From assembly GCA_028023455.1 (NCBI GenBank), contig JAQFVV010000233.1, positions 64,001 through 128,000 of the forward strand: a DNA stretch of 64,000 nucleotides, given 5' to 3'. Of the stretch, positions 10,971 to 24,300 are shown piece by piece. This stretch comes from Epiperipatus broadwayi (lineage: Eukaryota; Onychophora; Udeonychophora; Euonychophora; Peripatidae). The first letter of the stretch is position 1. Each line of letters starts with the position of its first letter. A program made the translations under genes and the position numbers. The notes under the pieces were generated by a model. It made no database searches, was not told where the DNA came from, and saw only the letters and a list, made by a program, of their open reading frames with translations.

Positions 10971-13900
10971 TAATTTTTTTGCTTATTATTATTTGTTAAA
11001 TATTATTATACTCCAATTTATTATATGAACATTGTCAGCTCAAAATACTAATTCCATGATATTTCATTCAGGACTAATAATGTGATCCTTAATTTTCTAG
11101 GTATTATAAATCGAAGCTGATGAATTGTTCAAGATAAATCATTCATTTTATAGAAGATTAGTATGCAGTTTGGGAATACTAATAAATCATCTCAGTTACA
11201 GAGACAGAGTATAGCTCAGCATGTCTTTATGGTGTTCATTAACTGGTATTCAGAATGTAAAACTGATCATGAACTCAACTATGAAAACTGAAATATTTTA
11301 TTTATAATTTTTATTACTGTTATTATGTTTGATATAATGACACAGTTGAGTTTAAAAGTATATTTATATCACTCATCCACTGATCATTACAATATGTATA
11401 TACTGAATATATAAGCAAAGATTGTCATAGATTAAAGATGTGAACAAATATTTTGAATGAATCCATCCACACATTTGTTTATTGTTAATATTAACTTTGT
11501 GATAACAATTTGACCATATTCTATTAGTTATCTTTCTGGTATTAGAAATCATTCATATATGTTTCTGCAATATTCCTGAATATTTTTTACTATCTGGAAA
11601 ATGGCTGGTGAAATAAAGTCAAAACATCAGTGTATGCTAATATTAATAATGAGAAAATGTATATATGAATGTGAAATATATATACTAATGCTATATCTAA
11701 AATGTAACTATAAATAATACTTTTTTGAATTTATCAATTTTATTAGTAAAGTGATTGATGCTGTAATTATTAGAGCAATAGTTTTCCATATTCATAACTT
11801 TAAATTCAATCTGAGCAAATTTGAAACTTTCATTAGGTAGTTAAGAATAAATTCCGAAACAAACTTAACCAACCATCCAACATTAATCATTAAATAGATA
11901 TTTATGTTACCTATCAGTTATTCTTAATTGGAAAATTAATAAGGAACCAACATCAAATGTATTATCCAGTCATAAATAATCTCCCACCTAAAGAGACAGA
12001 TTTATGAATGTAATGATTAACCTAAGTAGTTTTAAAAAAAAGTATCATAAAACAGTGTGTGTGTGTATTAGGATTTTCACAATATTCTTGATCCTTCAGC
12101 CTTTCTTAATCTTTAATATACTATTGATAATCTTTACCATGTCAGTACTATCTTAAATGAGAAAATAGACTCTCAAAATTTCAAAAATGATGTAATATAT
12201 AATTATTAAATAATTGATTAAAATGAGTTATCTAGCTATTATTAAGATGATTGCACAACTATAATTTCAAATTTATTGACTGTCATTTCATTTGCAAAAA
12301 TTAGCACAATTGAATGAACAGTGAAATATGTACATTTATTAAGGCTCAAAAAAAAGCAGAGAAATTTGCGATAGATAAAAATTATATAATGATATATATA
12401 ATATTCCAGCAATCCTCTTAACAATTCTGAAGGTGTATTATATCACAATTGTATTTGTCAATCTAAATTTTTATCTTTCAGATAAGACAAACAAGGAAAC
12501 AACTTAAAAGACCAACATTTAAAAACTAAAATATGTTGACTAAAAAAGGACTTATTAAGAAACGACTAAAGATTTTCATTCTTAGTTATTCGGAAAATGT
12601 CCCAACTCTACTTCGATTTCAACCAAAGTCATGAATAAACGATAGACTCTACAAGGTCTTTCTTAAATAAAAATAATAAGCACCTAATATTTATTAACCT
12701 GCTGTTAGGATCCACCTGTGTAAATGCCAACGAATTTATTATGGTTAGCACATACAGCAAATCTAAAGTAAAATATTACACAGTAGATTATAAAAGGAAA
12801 TTCAATTTATATATTTTTGCTTTTTATCAACACTTTATTTTCTTTATATAACAAAGAAAACTTTTATTTTAAAAATATAAACAACAAGTTTCATTTCTCT
12901 TTTTTTTTGTTTTGCTTTTATCAAGATTTTTAGTATTTTGTTAGCATAAGAATCGAAAAACAGTACTTAGTATATTTTTGTTTGTTTTTCTATCAAAATA
13001 TATTTTGTAAAAATTGGCAGTGAGAATACAAAAAATAAAAATAGGAGAGGGGAAATAGTACCTACAGACTTTTCACCTGCTTTTGAAATCTAATCTTTTG
13101 CAAGTGACAGTTTCTAACTGAAAAATGAACACATAAATCTCATAGCATTTCAATATTGCTAACTTTACCGAGCCAATTAGGTTATGTGACCATCTTTCTT
13201 TTTTTTTCCTAACTTTTAAAATATTTGTAAAATAAAACTGATGTTTTTTTTTTTTCTATTTCACAGTAAACTCTTTGTTAAAACTGAAAAGCAGAAGAGA
13301 CAAAAAAAAAAAAAAAGGTTTTAAAAATCTTGCAATTCAGATTGCATTATTTAATTCTTCCAAAATAAAGAAAAATATAGTTTCAATTTGATATGCTTGA
13401 ATAAAAACAGCTCGAATAAATAAAATAAAAACTATCAGTAAAAAATCTCCTGTTTAAAGATTCATACTTTTCAAAGCAATAAATCACTTTTACATATCAA
13501 GGTGGAAAAGAATAATAACATATTGAATAAACCAAAGTAAATGACTGCTTTAAAAACTTAAAACATTTTAAACGAAATATATATATATTTTAAATATAAT
13601 CTTTTATTAGATTACAAATCTCAAATGTTTTTAAGTCTCTCTATATATGTCCAGTTTCATCTTTTTTTGGATGTGTGTATCATTTAGCATACTTCGAAAA
13701 ACATAGATCACAAAAATCTCCATTCTTGCACAGGTTTAGAGTGTGCAGAACAGTACTCAATATGTGAGGAGAAAAAAACTATTGTTTGAACATCAAAATG
13801 TATGTATATCAAGTTTTCTGACCAAAGATAGAATAATAAAAACCAACAGAATATTATCAACAAACAAACACATAAATTATTTTATTATCTCAATTTTTGA

Positions 13901-14149
13901 ACTACATCAGTAACTTATATAATGAATCCTTGTATCCTTCAGTTGAAAATAAAAAGAACAAAGTTAAATATAGTTATGCCGATAAAACAAAAACTAAAAA
14001 AAGTAATCAAAAATCTAATTAAACTATATACTTGCAAAATGTGACAGTTTGTTACACATTTCATTTTTAAGTTTAACAAAGATTAATTCTTTTATTTGTG
14101 TAAAAAATAAATATTCTTTATCCTATAAGATGGGTTTCTGCTGTGTCCT
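10971..14149. other. A+T-rich stretch with no recognised feature
   Basis: Long poly-A/T runs (for example near 13240 and 13300) and a short GTGTGTGTGT run near 12055. Short open frames (for example 12242-12424 minus) have no recognisable motif. No exon-like block with splice sites was identified. Confidence 0.5.
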
Positions 14150-14706
14150 TACACTGGGAGTACTGCAGTTATGATAAAGATGACCAGATAAGCAGAAATA
14201 AAATGCGAAATTAACACAGATTTAAACTAAATATAATATGACATTTATTTAAGCCAGCAAGATAATAATATATGGAAGATCAAATAGAGGTACTACAAAA
14301 ACTAGTACTTACATATACACAACCATATGGTTTACAAAAGCTAAAAGCAAAAATCCATTGGTCTACTTTAGTATTTTTAGTGGTGCAAATTCAGTGACTA
14401 CTGTCTTTTTACACATCCAAAACTTTACTTTGCAGTTAATTTTTGCTTCATATTGTAACAATACCCATGATATGAGAATATGCATATATGTGTATAAATG
14501 TTTTTCCTCTCAAGTTGGCATTTATTCTGTTCCAAATCCTTCCTAAGTAACAATGTAATAATCCTTTAATTACTTTTGCATACCAAGGGAATTTTAGAGT
14601 CTGATTACCAATCTGATTATTATTTAATAGTATTATCTAATTCTGAAATAGAAACTATTCTTTTAGTATAATCAGCTCAACTAGATCTTTAGAAATTCTA
14701 GTTCTC
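14150..14706 (-). repeat. 3' LTR of the old gypsy element
   Basis: Shares long stretches with 20865-21353: a TACTGCAGT start, GGTCACCAGA-like then CACAGATTTAA, CTAAATATAATAT, CATTTATTTAA, ATTTACATATACA-like, the CTTTGC-TTGCAGTT region and the TTCTAATTCT-like end. Exact ends are uncertain because both copies have diverged. The open frame at 14358-14546 lies in this repeat and is not a gene. Confidence 0.7.
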
Positions 14707-17639
14707 ATAATTATGTATTAACCATTCTAAAATGCAGTAACATGCCTCTTACTTTTCAGCATTTTCTGACATTTTTCTTTGTCTGACACATCAACATAAA
14801 ATATATGATAAAATGATTATAATTTTTCAGAAAATAATAAATTTGACTTCATTTGATAGATATTTTTGTTTAATACTGAAATAAATTTTAAATGATCACA
14901 TTTTGTTTCTGTAAATATTAAAAAAAATGAGATTGCAATCAAAACAAAGACTTTACATGTCATCATTTCTAGAAAGATTATTTTCAGTTTATAAAATCAA
15001 GGAAATATTTTTTAATTATTATTATTTTTAAACATTGAAACAAATAATTATTTATTTCTCCTATATTGAACAAATTATGCTTTAAAAGTTTAAATTTTTT
15101 GAATATTTATTGCAAAATTATATTTTTCTTACTTGTAAATATAAAATAGACTGTTTACATCAAAGTTACTTTACTAATTTGCTTCATGCCATATTTACAT
15201 TAGCTGCTAATGTAACGTTCTATTTTTGAAAATAAAGTATTTCAAGTCATAGTAAGTTATTAATAAATTTTATTTCTTGATATCTAATAAATATAGTGCA
15301 AATTATTTTAAAAAAATATCTAAAAGCATTCACAAATAAACACTTTTTGCATCATTGGAAACTACAATGTCATAAAACACTGAACGTTTTACAGCTTTGG
15401 GAACAGACAATGGCTGAACATGTCAGGGCGTGGCTTATGTCTATTGTAAAAGTGGGAATTTTGAATTTCCCACCTTTTTGCACACAATTTTTGGAAACAA
15501 TTTTATTATACTAATATATACCATTTTACACGTATTTTAACGTATAATACTTATGAAAAAATTCACTAGGGCATGAATTGGCTAAAAGACAAAATAATTT
15601 GGGTCAACCACTCGAAAAGTTAAAATACAAATATTGTTCCATCAATGAAAATATTAAGGCCAGAACTTAAACACAATATTTTTCTCAAATTAAAAAAAAT
15701 ATACTATATTACTTGGAATATAAGATGCACTTTTTTTTCCAAATTTTGGATCTGTAAAAGAAAGGTTCATTTTAAATTGGAAACAAAATTTTTTAACAAT
15801 TTATTTTTGTGGACCTTTGCTTTACGCTATATATGCACATAATATTACAATCATTACCTGTTTACAATAGCATGTTAAATCTTTTTAATCAATATTCTTT
15901 GGATTAATTTCATAAATAGCTTTAACTCTCTTTCAAACTGCAACTTTTAATGTTATTTTGCAAATTTTACCATTATTTTAACAAGAAAATTTCACCAAAT
16001 AATTTTTAGAATTTTTTTACAACTAATAAGTGAATATAACAATGAGATAAGAGGCTAACTTTAAAGGACTGATAGGTTGTTTCTTATTCTCTACAAATGA
16101 GAGTGCCTGTCAAAATTTTAACAGTTCCAATATCTTTATTTTGATTTTTAAAATGAAAACACATTTTAGAACCTTTTTTATACACATAATTTTTTTCAGA
16201 AAATATTTGTAAATATATACATTATTTTAGAAGAATGATTCAAATTTTAATAGAAAATGTACTTTTACATGAAATCAAATTAACAAAGAAATTATAAAAT
16301 TCAGCTGCAATTTAAATAGCCTGAAGATGATGTACTCCAGTGGAATAGTAAAGATGAGAATTCAAGTTCTGAAATTGAAAATGTAGAGTGTGGCAGTACT
16401 ATATATCTAAAGGAGATTCACAATAAATTAGGTGATCTTAATGTATCTATATTAGTTCATATTTATGTATAAATATGCATTTAAATTCAGGAGTAATTTT
16501 TTTCCAATTTTTCAGGCTTAAAATTCTACTGCATTTTAAATTTGAACTAATGTGGTAATTTGAATTTAACATTATTTAACTTGATTATAACATTATTTAA
16601 CCATACAATTTTAGCTTGATTACAATATTATTTAACTTATTAATAGTTAAAAATCCCTATTGAAAGAGTGAATTGAAGTTCTAAACTTTTGATTGGTCAA
16701 TTTACAGAATCTGCAGTAAAACATGTCTTTTCAAATTATACTCATTTTAAGTTAATTTTTAAAAACCAAATTAATAATTTCTCAGATTATTAAACAAAAG
16801 TTTTTTCAAAACTAATTTTCTATTTACAATTGATAAAAATAATCTATCATGGACAGTATAAAATGTACTTTTCTCAACCAATTACAAAATGCAGTCTACA
16901 ACATAGATTTCTTTCTCAATTTATTTTGTGCAAAAGTAAATAATTTGTACTAAAATCTGTATGTTTTCACACATATTTTATAAAAATAATAATAAATATA
17001 TAAGAAAATATTCTAAAACTTACATCTTCATTTTGATAATCAAAATAAACTTAGAACTATCAAAATTGTTGACAAGTGCTCCCTTATTTGGAGAATGATA
17101 AACAAGGAAACAGCACTTTGGAAGGCAGGCTTTATTCTCATTCTTATAACTTTAAATTTAAATATTATTGATTTATTAGTTGTAAAATAATTATAAAGGT
17201 GGCAACATCATATGGTATATTTTTCTTGATAAAACAACTGTAAAATCAGCAAAATAATATAAAAATTAATGGCTTGAGAGTGATTTAAAGCCACATACAA
17301 AAATCTTTGGTGAATACAGTCTACGAGTTAATTTTGATTACATTATTTTTACTTTATTCTAAACACAAAAAATCACCTGGATTTCAGAAATTAGGATTAC
17401 TGAAGTATAGCATAGTCTTCTAAATAGTCAGTCTTTTTTTTATTTCTTTGAAACCTGCTTAAATGTAAAATACTTTAATTGTATTATTTTCTTTCTCAAG
17501 GCTATTTGGACTTGGTGACCAGGTAAATTGGTATTTCCAGTTTGAACAATTTCTTTTCTAGTTTACCAAACCTGCTTAAACTTTTTAATAATTCTTCTGG
17601 TTTTTATTTTGATGATTACAATTTGTCTGGATAGGCGTT
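14707..17639. other. Inner part of the old element or later insertions, unresolved
   Basis: No pol motif recognised. Near 15449-15479 a near-perfect palindrome reads GTGGGAATTTTGAATTTCCCAC. At 15718-15765 the string ATAAGATGCACTTTTTTTTCC resembles the end of a common hAT MITE (GTGCATCTTAT on minus). At about 16565-16640 the motif CATTATTTAACTTGATTA repeats several times; a related copy occurs at 21608-21660 outside the element, which suggests a separate dispersed repeat. Confidence 0.35.
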
Positions 17640-20600
17640 ATTTAATTACAACTTTTACTGAGAATATCCCAATGACATATCTCGTCCACACATTTTCTCC
17701 AAAAGCATAGCAATTTTCTGCAACATAGTATGATTCTAATTAAAAATTCCTTCCTGGGCAAATTAATATAAGCTTTGAATAAATTTTTTGCCCAAGCATT
17801 ATCTCAGCTGGGGATAACATAACATTTTTTGCAATCCCTTATTTTCTTAATTCTCTTTTACCATTTTCACTACCTCTTTGCAATGCTATTCAACTCTAGA
17901 TGGTATAGAGGAGTAGAAAGGATTAATTCCCTATACTTTAAGAAATTTCTTGAATGTTTGATGTAAAGCTAATACCATTATCTGAAACCAGATTTCAATG
18001 AAACCATGAAAAGTGCATATTTCTTTTATGTTTTTCTATTGTTATATTCAAACTATTTCTTAATTTTATATAAGTCCCTTTTGAGTATGCATTGATTACT
18101 ACTAAGAAAATGTATTCATTAAAAGGCCTGACATGTTAAATACGAGCAAGACTTCAAAGTTTTGTGACTGATGGCTATGTTATATAGTTTTTTTCCTGAC
18201 ACATTTGATGTTGATATTTATCACAAATTTTTTACAAATTCTATTTGTCTAAAAATATTCAATAACAACTACATTCAAGTGCTTAGCTCACACCATGGCA
18301 GGATGACCTTGGTGAATCAGTTATACAACTTTTTGACTACTATTCAACATTAACACATTGTAATCCATTAGTACATACCTTTTTACATCCTTTGTTTATA
18401 GACAATTTATCTCTAACATTCTGCTGATCCACTTGAATAGCTGTTTATATCCTTCATCAAACTCACTATTTTTTATTATCTATCACTTTGGTATTCCATC
18501 CATTTATATAATTAGTGAATTATTATTTGCACCTGGTTCTGACTTAATCAAAACCATCAAGAGTAGCTTATTGAATTACATTCCCTCCTTTAAAATTGAA
18601 TTTAGAAATCATATCCTTCTAAAGAATTAAACCAACAAACCCTTTTTGGGTGTAAATAGTCTGGAGTTATCTTATTCTTAACTAAAATTCCCAATAGTGG
18701 CTGGACATTAAACACAACAGCTATCACTCTTTTATCCAAATTGGTTGTAATTTCATTCCACTCTGGTTAAGTTTCTTGATGCAAATAAAATTAGTTGCTC
18801 ACCAGTGTCACTTAAAATTATCCAACTCCAAATTTTGATGTGTCTACAGTTAATATTAATTCAAGACAACTGTTGTAGGGCACTAATAAATTGCTCAATG
18901 ACAGTAGATTTTTTTTTTCCTCTTAATTCCAATACATGTTCTGACTCTTTCTTAAAACGTTATACAATGATTAGGCCAGGTGAAGTTTATCTTTTGAAAT
19001 ATTTCAAAGTAATTAAGGAGACTCAAAAGGGCCTGTAATTCCTTCATATTTTTGTTCCTTGCAACATTTTTAATGGCTGCTACTTATTGAAAGATTTCCT
19101 TTCTTTACTAGATATTATATGCCCTAAGGAATTTATTTTGATTGTCATTCAAATGCATTTCTCAAGAATTATTCTTGCTCCAAAATTTGCTAATTTATTG
19201 CAAAATTTTGAATTGCTGTCACAACTGCTCTTTGGAGTATGGTACTATTAAAATATTGTCATAGTAAGGTGTCATTCCACCCATTTTCTAAAGTAACATG
19301 TTCATTTTGACCTGAAAATGTTAGGTGCCAATATAATTCCATATGACAACCTATTGAAATTAAACAAATACTTGTGCATGGTGATTATTAATAATTTGGA
19401 AGTCCATTTAGAAAGTAAAATTTGATGAAAAGCTGTCTTTGAACATAGTAACTTGCCTCTTCCATGTTAGCTAATAATTGTCTAATATATGGCAAGGGAT
19501 ACTGACTTTTCAATATTATTTACATCACAATATAGACTAGACCATTTGGTTTAATTATAACTACTTCTGGAGTAGCTCATTCAATACTCTCTATTAGTGA
19601 CAACACTTGTTTACTTTCTATATCATTTATTTCTTCAACTTTCATCAAAAATGTGAAAGAAACCTTCTATGGCCTACAAATTATAGAGGTTGCTTCATAA
19701 TACAAAACTATATTTACCAGTGAAGTGATAATTTGGCCCTCATTGTTCATAAATAAATTTTTAATATCTATTCCTTATTGCTTGTTCAATAGCAATCTTA
19801 TTCACCAATACATATTTAATTTCCAGAGCATCAAACCATTATCTATCTATAAAAAAGTTTAGACTGCCTTGTACTACAAATAATGATAACTTTTAGACAT
19901 TGTGACTTAATTCTATAAATACCTTAACTGTTTCCATTATCTTCATATTATTACTGCTGGCATCTTTTGCCCTTAATTTTTTTCTCATTAATATTGGGTA
20001 TCCCACTCTCTTCTTGATTTCCATTTTTACTGATTTATTTAATACATTATTTGATTGTGATTCATAATCAGGGTATTTTTAACTTGGCATTTTTGATTAT
20101 TTCTTTTGGAAAAGGTGGGTGAACCTTTATATTCCTTTTTATCTTTAGAATGACATACCAATTTTAAATGATCCATGATCCCATAGTGCTACAGCAATCT
20201 TTCTTTCCACAACAGAAACAATCATTTCCTTCAAATTATTGGCTGTAGATTTTTTTTACTCTGAGTTGTTTAGGCATATACTGCTTTTGCAACTACTATC
20301 AAAATTTCAAAATTTCTTCAATTGGTCCAATACAATTTCACAGGCTAATCCAAAATTGATTTTTTAATCAGAAGTTAAACTCTTTGAGCCAGTAACTGCT
20401 GTCTGATCTTATCATCAGACATTCTCCAAAGTAATTATTCTAACAGAATATCAGCTTTTAGTCAAATATCTCAACATCTAGTCACAATTATACAATCTCT
20501 CCCAAATAGTTTGCTGTCTATTTCTAAAATACAACCACTCTACATATTTTGAGAGTTCTGGACTAAAGTAATTATTTAGCTTATCCACAATGATAATTTC

Positions 20601-20864
20601 TTTGCATCCTCATGATTGTATAGGTGATTTAGGATTTTGATTACAATCTGCACCTACATAATATAACAAAGAGGCAATTTTAGGTTCCATAAATGAATGG
20701 TCTATTTATAATAAACTCTTTATTGTCACACAATAAATGTCATTTTTAAAATCTAATCCTAAGTATAGCAATTAAATAATTTTTTTTCTCAATTTATCCT
20801 AGATTCTTTCGACTAATTAACAAACTCAAACTATTTGACTGTGCCATTTTTCTGTTGTATACTA

Positions 20865-21353
20865 ATATCATAAATACTGCAGTCACGGAAAAGGTCACCA
20901 GACAATCAGAAACAAAATAATACACAAACACAGATTTAAGCTAAATATAATATATTTATTTAAACCAGAAAGTAATAATGCATAAATGATCAAATAAATG
21001 TATTACAAAAATTACTATTTACATATACATAATGCCATAGTGCTTGCAAAATAACAAGTCTGAGATGGCCTGCTTTAGCACCTTCAATAGTGGAAATTTA
21101 TAGGGTACTCTCTCTTCTTACACACACAAAACTTTGGCTTGCAGTTCATGCTTGTTTAATATCTGTAACAATTTTCATAATATGTATGCATATATATGTT
21201 TTACTCTCAAGTAATTCCTTTTACAAAGCAAGAAAATTTTAATTTGATTATCAATCTAATTAATTACTATTTAATGGTATTTTCTATTTCTGGAACTGAA
21301 ACAATTATTTTATAATAATCAGCTTAACTAAATCTTTAAAAAATTCTAATTCT
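20865..21353 (-). repeat. 5' LTR of the old gypsy element
   Basis: Direct-repeat partner of 14150-14706. The two are alignable through nearly their whole length with numerous substitutions and indels. As the element runs on minus, this is its upstream LTR. No intact PBS was recognised inside it. Confidence 0.65.
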
Positions 21354-24300
21354 TTACTTTTATCTATTGAAATATAGCACTGCATAGGTTGGCTCAGCAA
21401 GACATCCAACTTGGGATTGATAGGGACCAGGATGATTCTGGTGCTGCAGGTCTGGCACTCCAACTTATTATGAATTCCTGAGCATTAAAACCAATAGCCC
21501 TTTTTAAAAATTGAAATTGAGCTATTTTCTGCAAATGACATACCAAGACACAATTTATCTTACATATAATATTTTTTTAAAGTGAGAAAAATATATAACC
21601 CAACTCTAACATTATTTAACTCGATTACAACGTTATTTAACGATTATATTATTTTTACTTTATTCCAAAAATAGCATTTTTCATCAAAAAATGTCAAATA
21701 CCTTCCCTTTAATTAATAATTTCATTAAGTTAATTATATAGTTGAAAATATATAGTGGATCAAAAGTTAAGATCCATAATGTAATATAATAAATAAAAAA
21801 ATTATGATATAACTAAATGTTATTTTAATAATATCCAACATGTTTCCTATTTATAACATTTATATTCTCCTATAGTTAAACCTTGACAGTAAAATTTATA
21901 AAAGCAAAAAAGAAATAGATTATGTTTTTTTTTTTAAAAAATAATGCCATCTCACATTCATTCCCAAATGTTTTAATGTTAAGTACCAGCTAACAAGCAT
22001 AAAACTTTTTACAAAAATGGAAAGCAACAGGGTTCTATCATGTACTAGATTTATAAAAAATACAATAAGGAAATTATATAAAACAGATGTATCAGAATGT
22101 TTGATTTGTCACATTTTCTCTACCAATATGTTTTCATCCATATAAAATCAACTCAGTTAATAATGACAAGATAATGAGCAAGATATTATTAAGCAAAGAA
22201 ATACTTGAAACAAATGTACCATGTTCACCAGCAAACAATTTTTCAATTAAATAATTCAGTGAAGATATACTGCTTAATCTTGAACTATTTAAAATTTATA
22301 ATAAGATTAAGATGGACATGCACAGCACTGTCCAAGAATAATGGTGTGATGTATTAAGTTGAGACATAATAATTAATTTCCATTCCCCCCTGAAACTATA
22401 TGCAATAAGTCATATTTTGATAATAAACATTTTTTTTGCCTTAATTAAATAATATTCCAATTAGGCTTTCAAAAGATATAAAAGTTCAACATAACTGAAA
22501 ACCACCTCATTTTGTAATGGCTGTGAATTTTTAAATGAAATGTTTGCAGAAATATGAATAGGAAGATGTGGTCTAATTGAACGGCCAAACAGATCTGCAG
22601 ACCTGACTATTTTGGATTATTTATTATGCAAACATCTTAAATGAGATGTCTACATTATAATACTATGAACAATACAAATACTAGAAAATAACATAATATT
22701 AAATGTGTCAGTTGAGTTGCAAAGTATTTACTTAGAATATTGACATCAATATGAAAACTTATTAAAAATTAGTAAATTTGTGTGCAGAAAATTAAATTTT
22801 CTATCATAAACTGTGTATGGGATCAGAAGTTTGGCTCATTCATATTTATACCCAAGTATCCATCACACTCTCAATAAAAATATATGGCATGGCCATATAT
22901 TATGAGTGTAAGATGAGAACATTATAACTGGAATATGCATGACTATGAATATAAAGCCATTCAGCCTGATATGCAAGGTAATATTAGCTAAAGTGGATGT
23001 AAGTATAGAGGATTTGAACTCAGATTTTCAAGCACCCTTAAAGTATCTACACTATCTCATACAACTGATACACATGACCACACACATGTAGAAAAGATTA
23101 ATAATCACCAATATACGTATTTCATACTAAACCAGCACTCATCAGTTGGTCCAGACTATCATCTCTCACACATATATATAATCAATGCTCAGTTTATATT
23201 AAGATAGCAAATCTTCATACTTTAATGGACAGGCTTCAATCCACTGCAACCTCCAACTTTTCAGCCATCCATATCATTGAAAATCTGATGACGAAAACTC
23301 AAATCCCATGCTGATGCTAATATTATTGCCATGCCCATGTTGACCTGAAGTCACTCTGACCCCTCATGTATAGGACAGTATCCATTAAATACATATAAGG
23401 ATGTATAATTATATATAAACTGTAAATGGGTGAGCATTTTTTAATTTGATAATATAGAAAAATGAACAATTTAATATATATATTGTCCATTAAACATCAT
23501 GCACAATATATTTTTTACTGAAGTGCATTGACATATTTCTCATTTAGTATGATAGCAGCAATAAAGAATGCATTACACATGATTATTGGAGCTGATTTTT
23601 CTTCAGATTTATTTTCTTGTAATTCAAAATGTGTCAACTCATTTATTATATGAGTATTGTATATATATAAAACTCATAATAAAAAAAATTAATAATAATG
23701 CTGCTAATAGAAATATTTTCAGCTAATTTATTAATGTTCTTCAATGAAAAAAATTACATAAATTCAAATTTAGTGGAATTAAACATTCTGAGGCCACATC
23801 CAAAGATTCTTGTTAATATTAACACACTACTAAGTAAAGATATCCTAGTTTTATTTTTCAAAATTATTTCCTTAATTTTTCTTTTATTATGATTTCTCTC
23901 TTTATGAAGAATCTTAGTTATTTTCCAGTCTGAAGTTGATAGTATTTTCATGATCAAAGAAAACAGAAGTCATTATTATTCTTATATTTTATACATTTAT
24001 ATAACAACTGATGCACTTTTAATATTTTCTCAAAACTACATCTCAATTCAAATATGTGTGAAGCCCTGCACTTATATAACATCTGATGCACAATATTACT
24101 TCTTGTTTAAAAGTATACTATTTTTTGTAATTATTTATCAATATAATTATTAGGTAAAATACAAAATGAAACATTCTATAAATGTCCTATATGTTTTACA
24201 AAATTTAGCTTGAGCATTTGAAACATAAAGAATAGATATCCATTTTTATCATTAATTTTATGTTCCATTAAAATAAGATTTTTTTTTTAAACTGACATAA

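Larger units (their letters stand above)
14150..21353 (-). mobile_element. Old, decayed Ty3/gypsy LTR retrotransposon (Mag-like), minus strand
   Basis: Two direct repeats bound the region: about 14150-14706 and 20865-21353. Between them, minus-strand frames from about 20650 down to 17640 carry degraded gag-pol in the correct order: a Cys-rich knuckle-like region near 20150-20260, RT pieces near 19340-19640 (F-N-R-L-S-Y-G-I for 'yNRLPFGv'), a region near 18880-19080 resembling 'ELrAfLGLvNYy', RNase H traces near 18700-18850, and integrase traces near 17800-17950 (P-L-Y-H-L-E-L-N-S-I-A for 'pyHPqSNGlAE'). Stops and shifts are very frequent. The LTRs differ by many substitutions and indels, so the insertion is ancient. 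About 2.7 kb between integrase and the 3' LTR is unexplained. Confidence 0.7.

Noticed and set aside
12560-12680. Somewhat more complex block tested as a downstream B4GALT7 exon or 3' UTR
   Set aside because: No family motif could be read on minus, and stops occur in all frames over the useful length.
22960-23060. GAGTTCAAATCCT on minus, possible SINE
   Set aside because: Only the B-box-like string is visible; no A box, tail or second copy was found.
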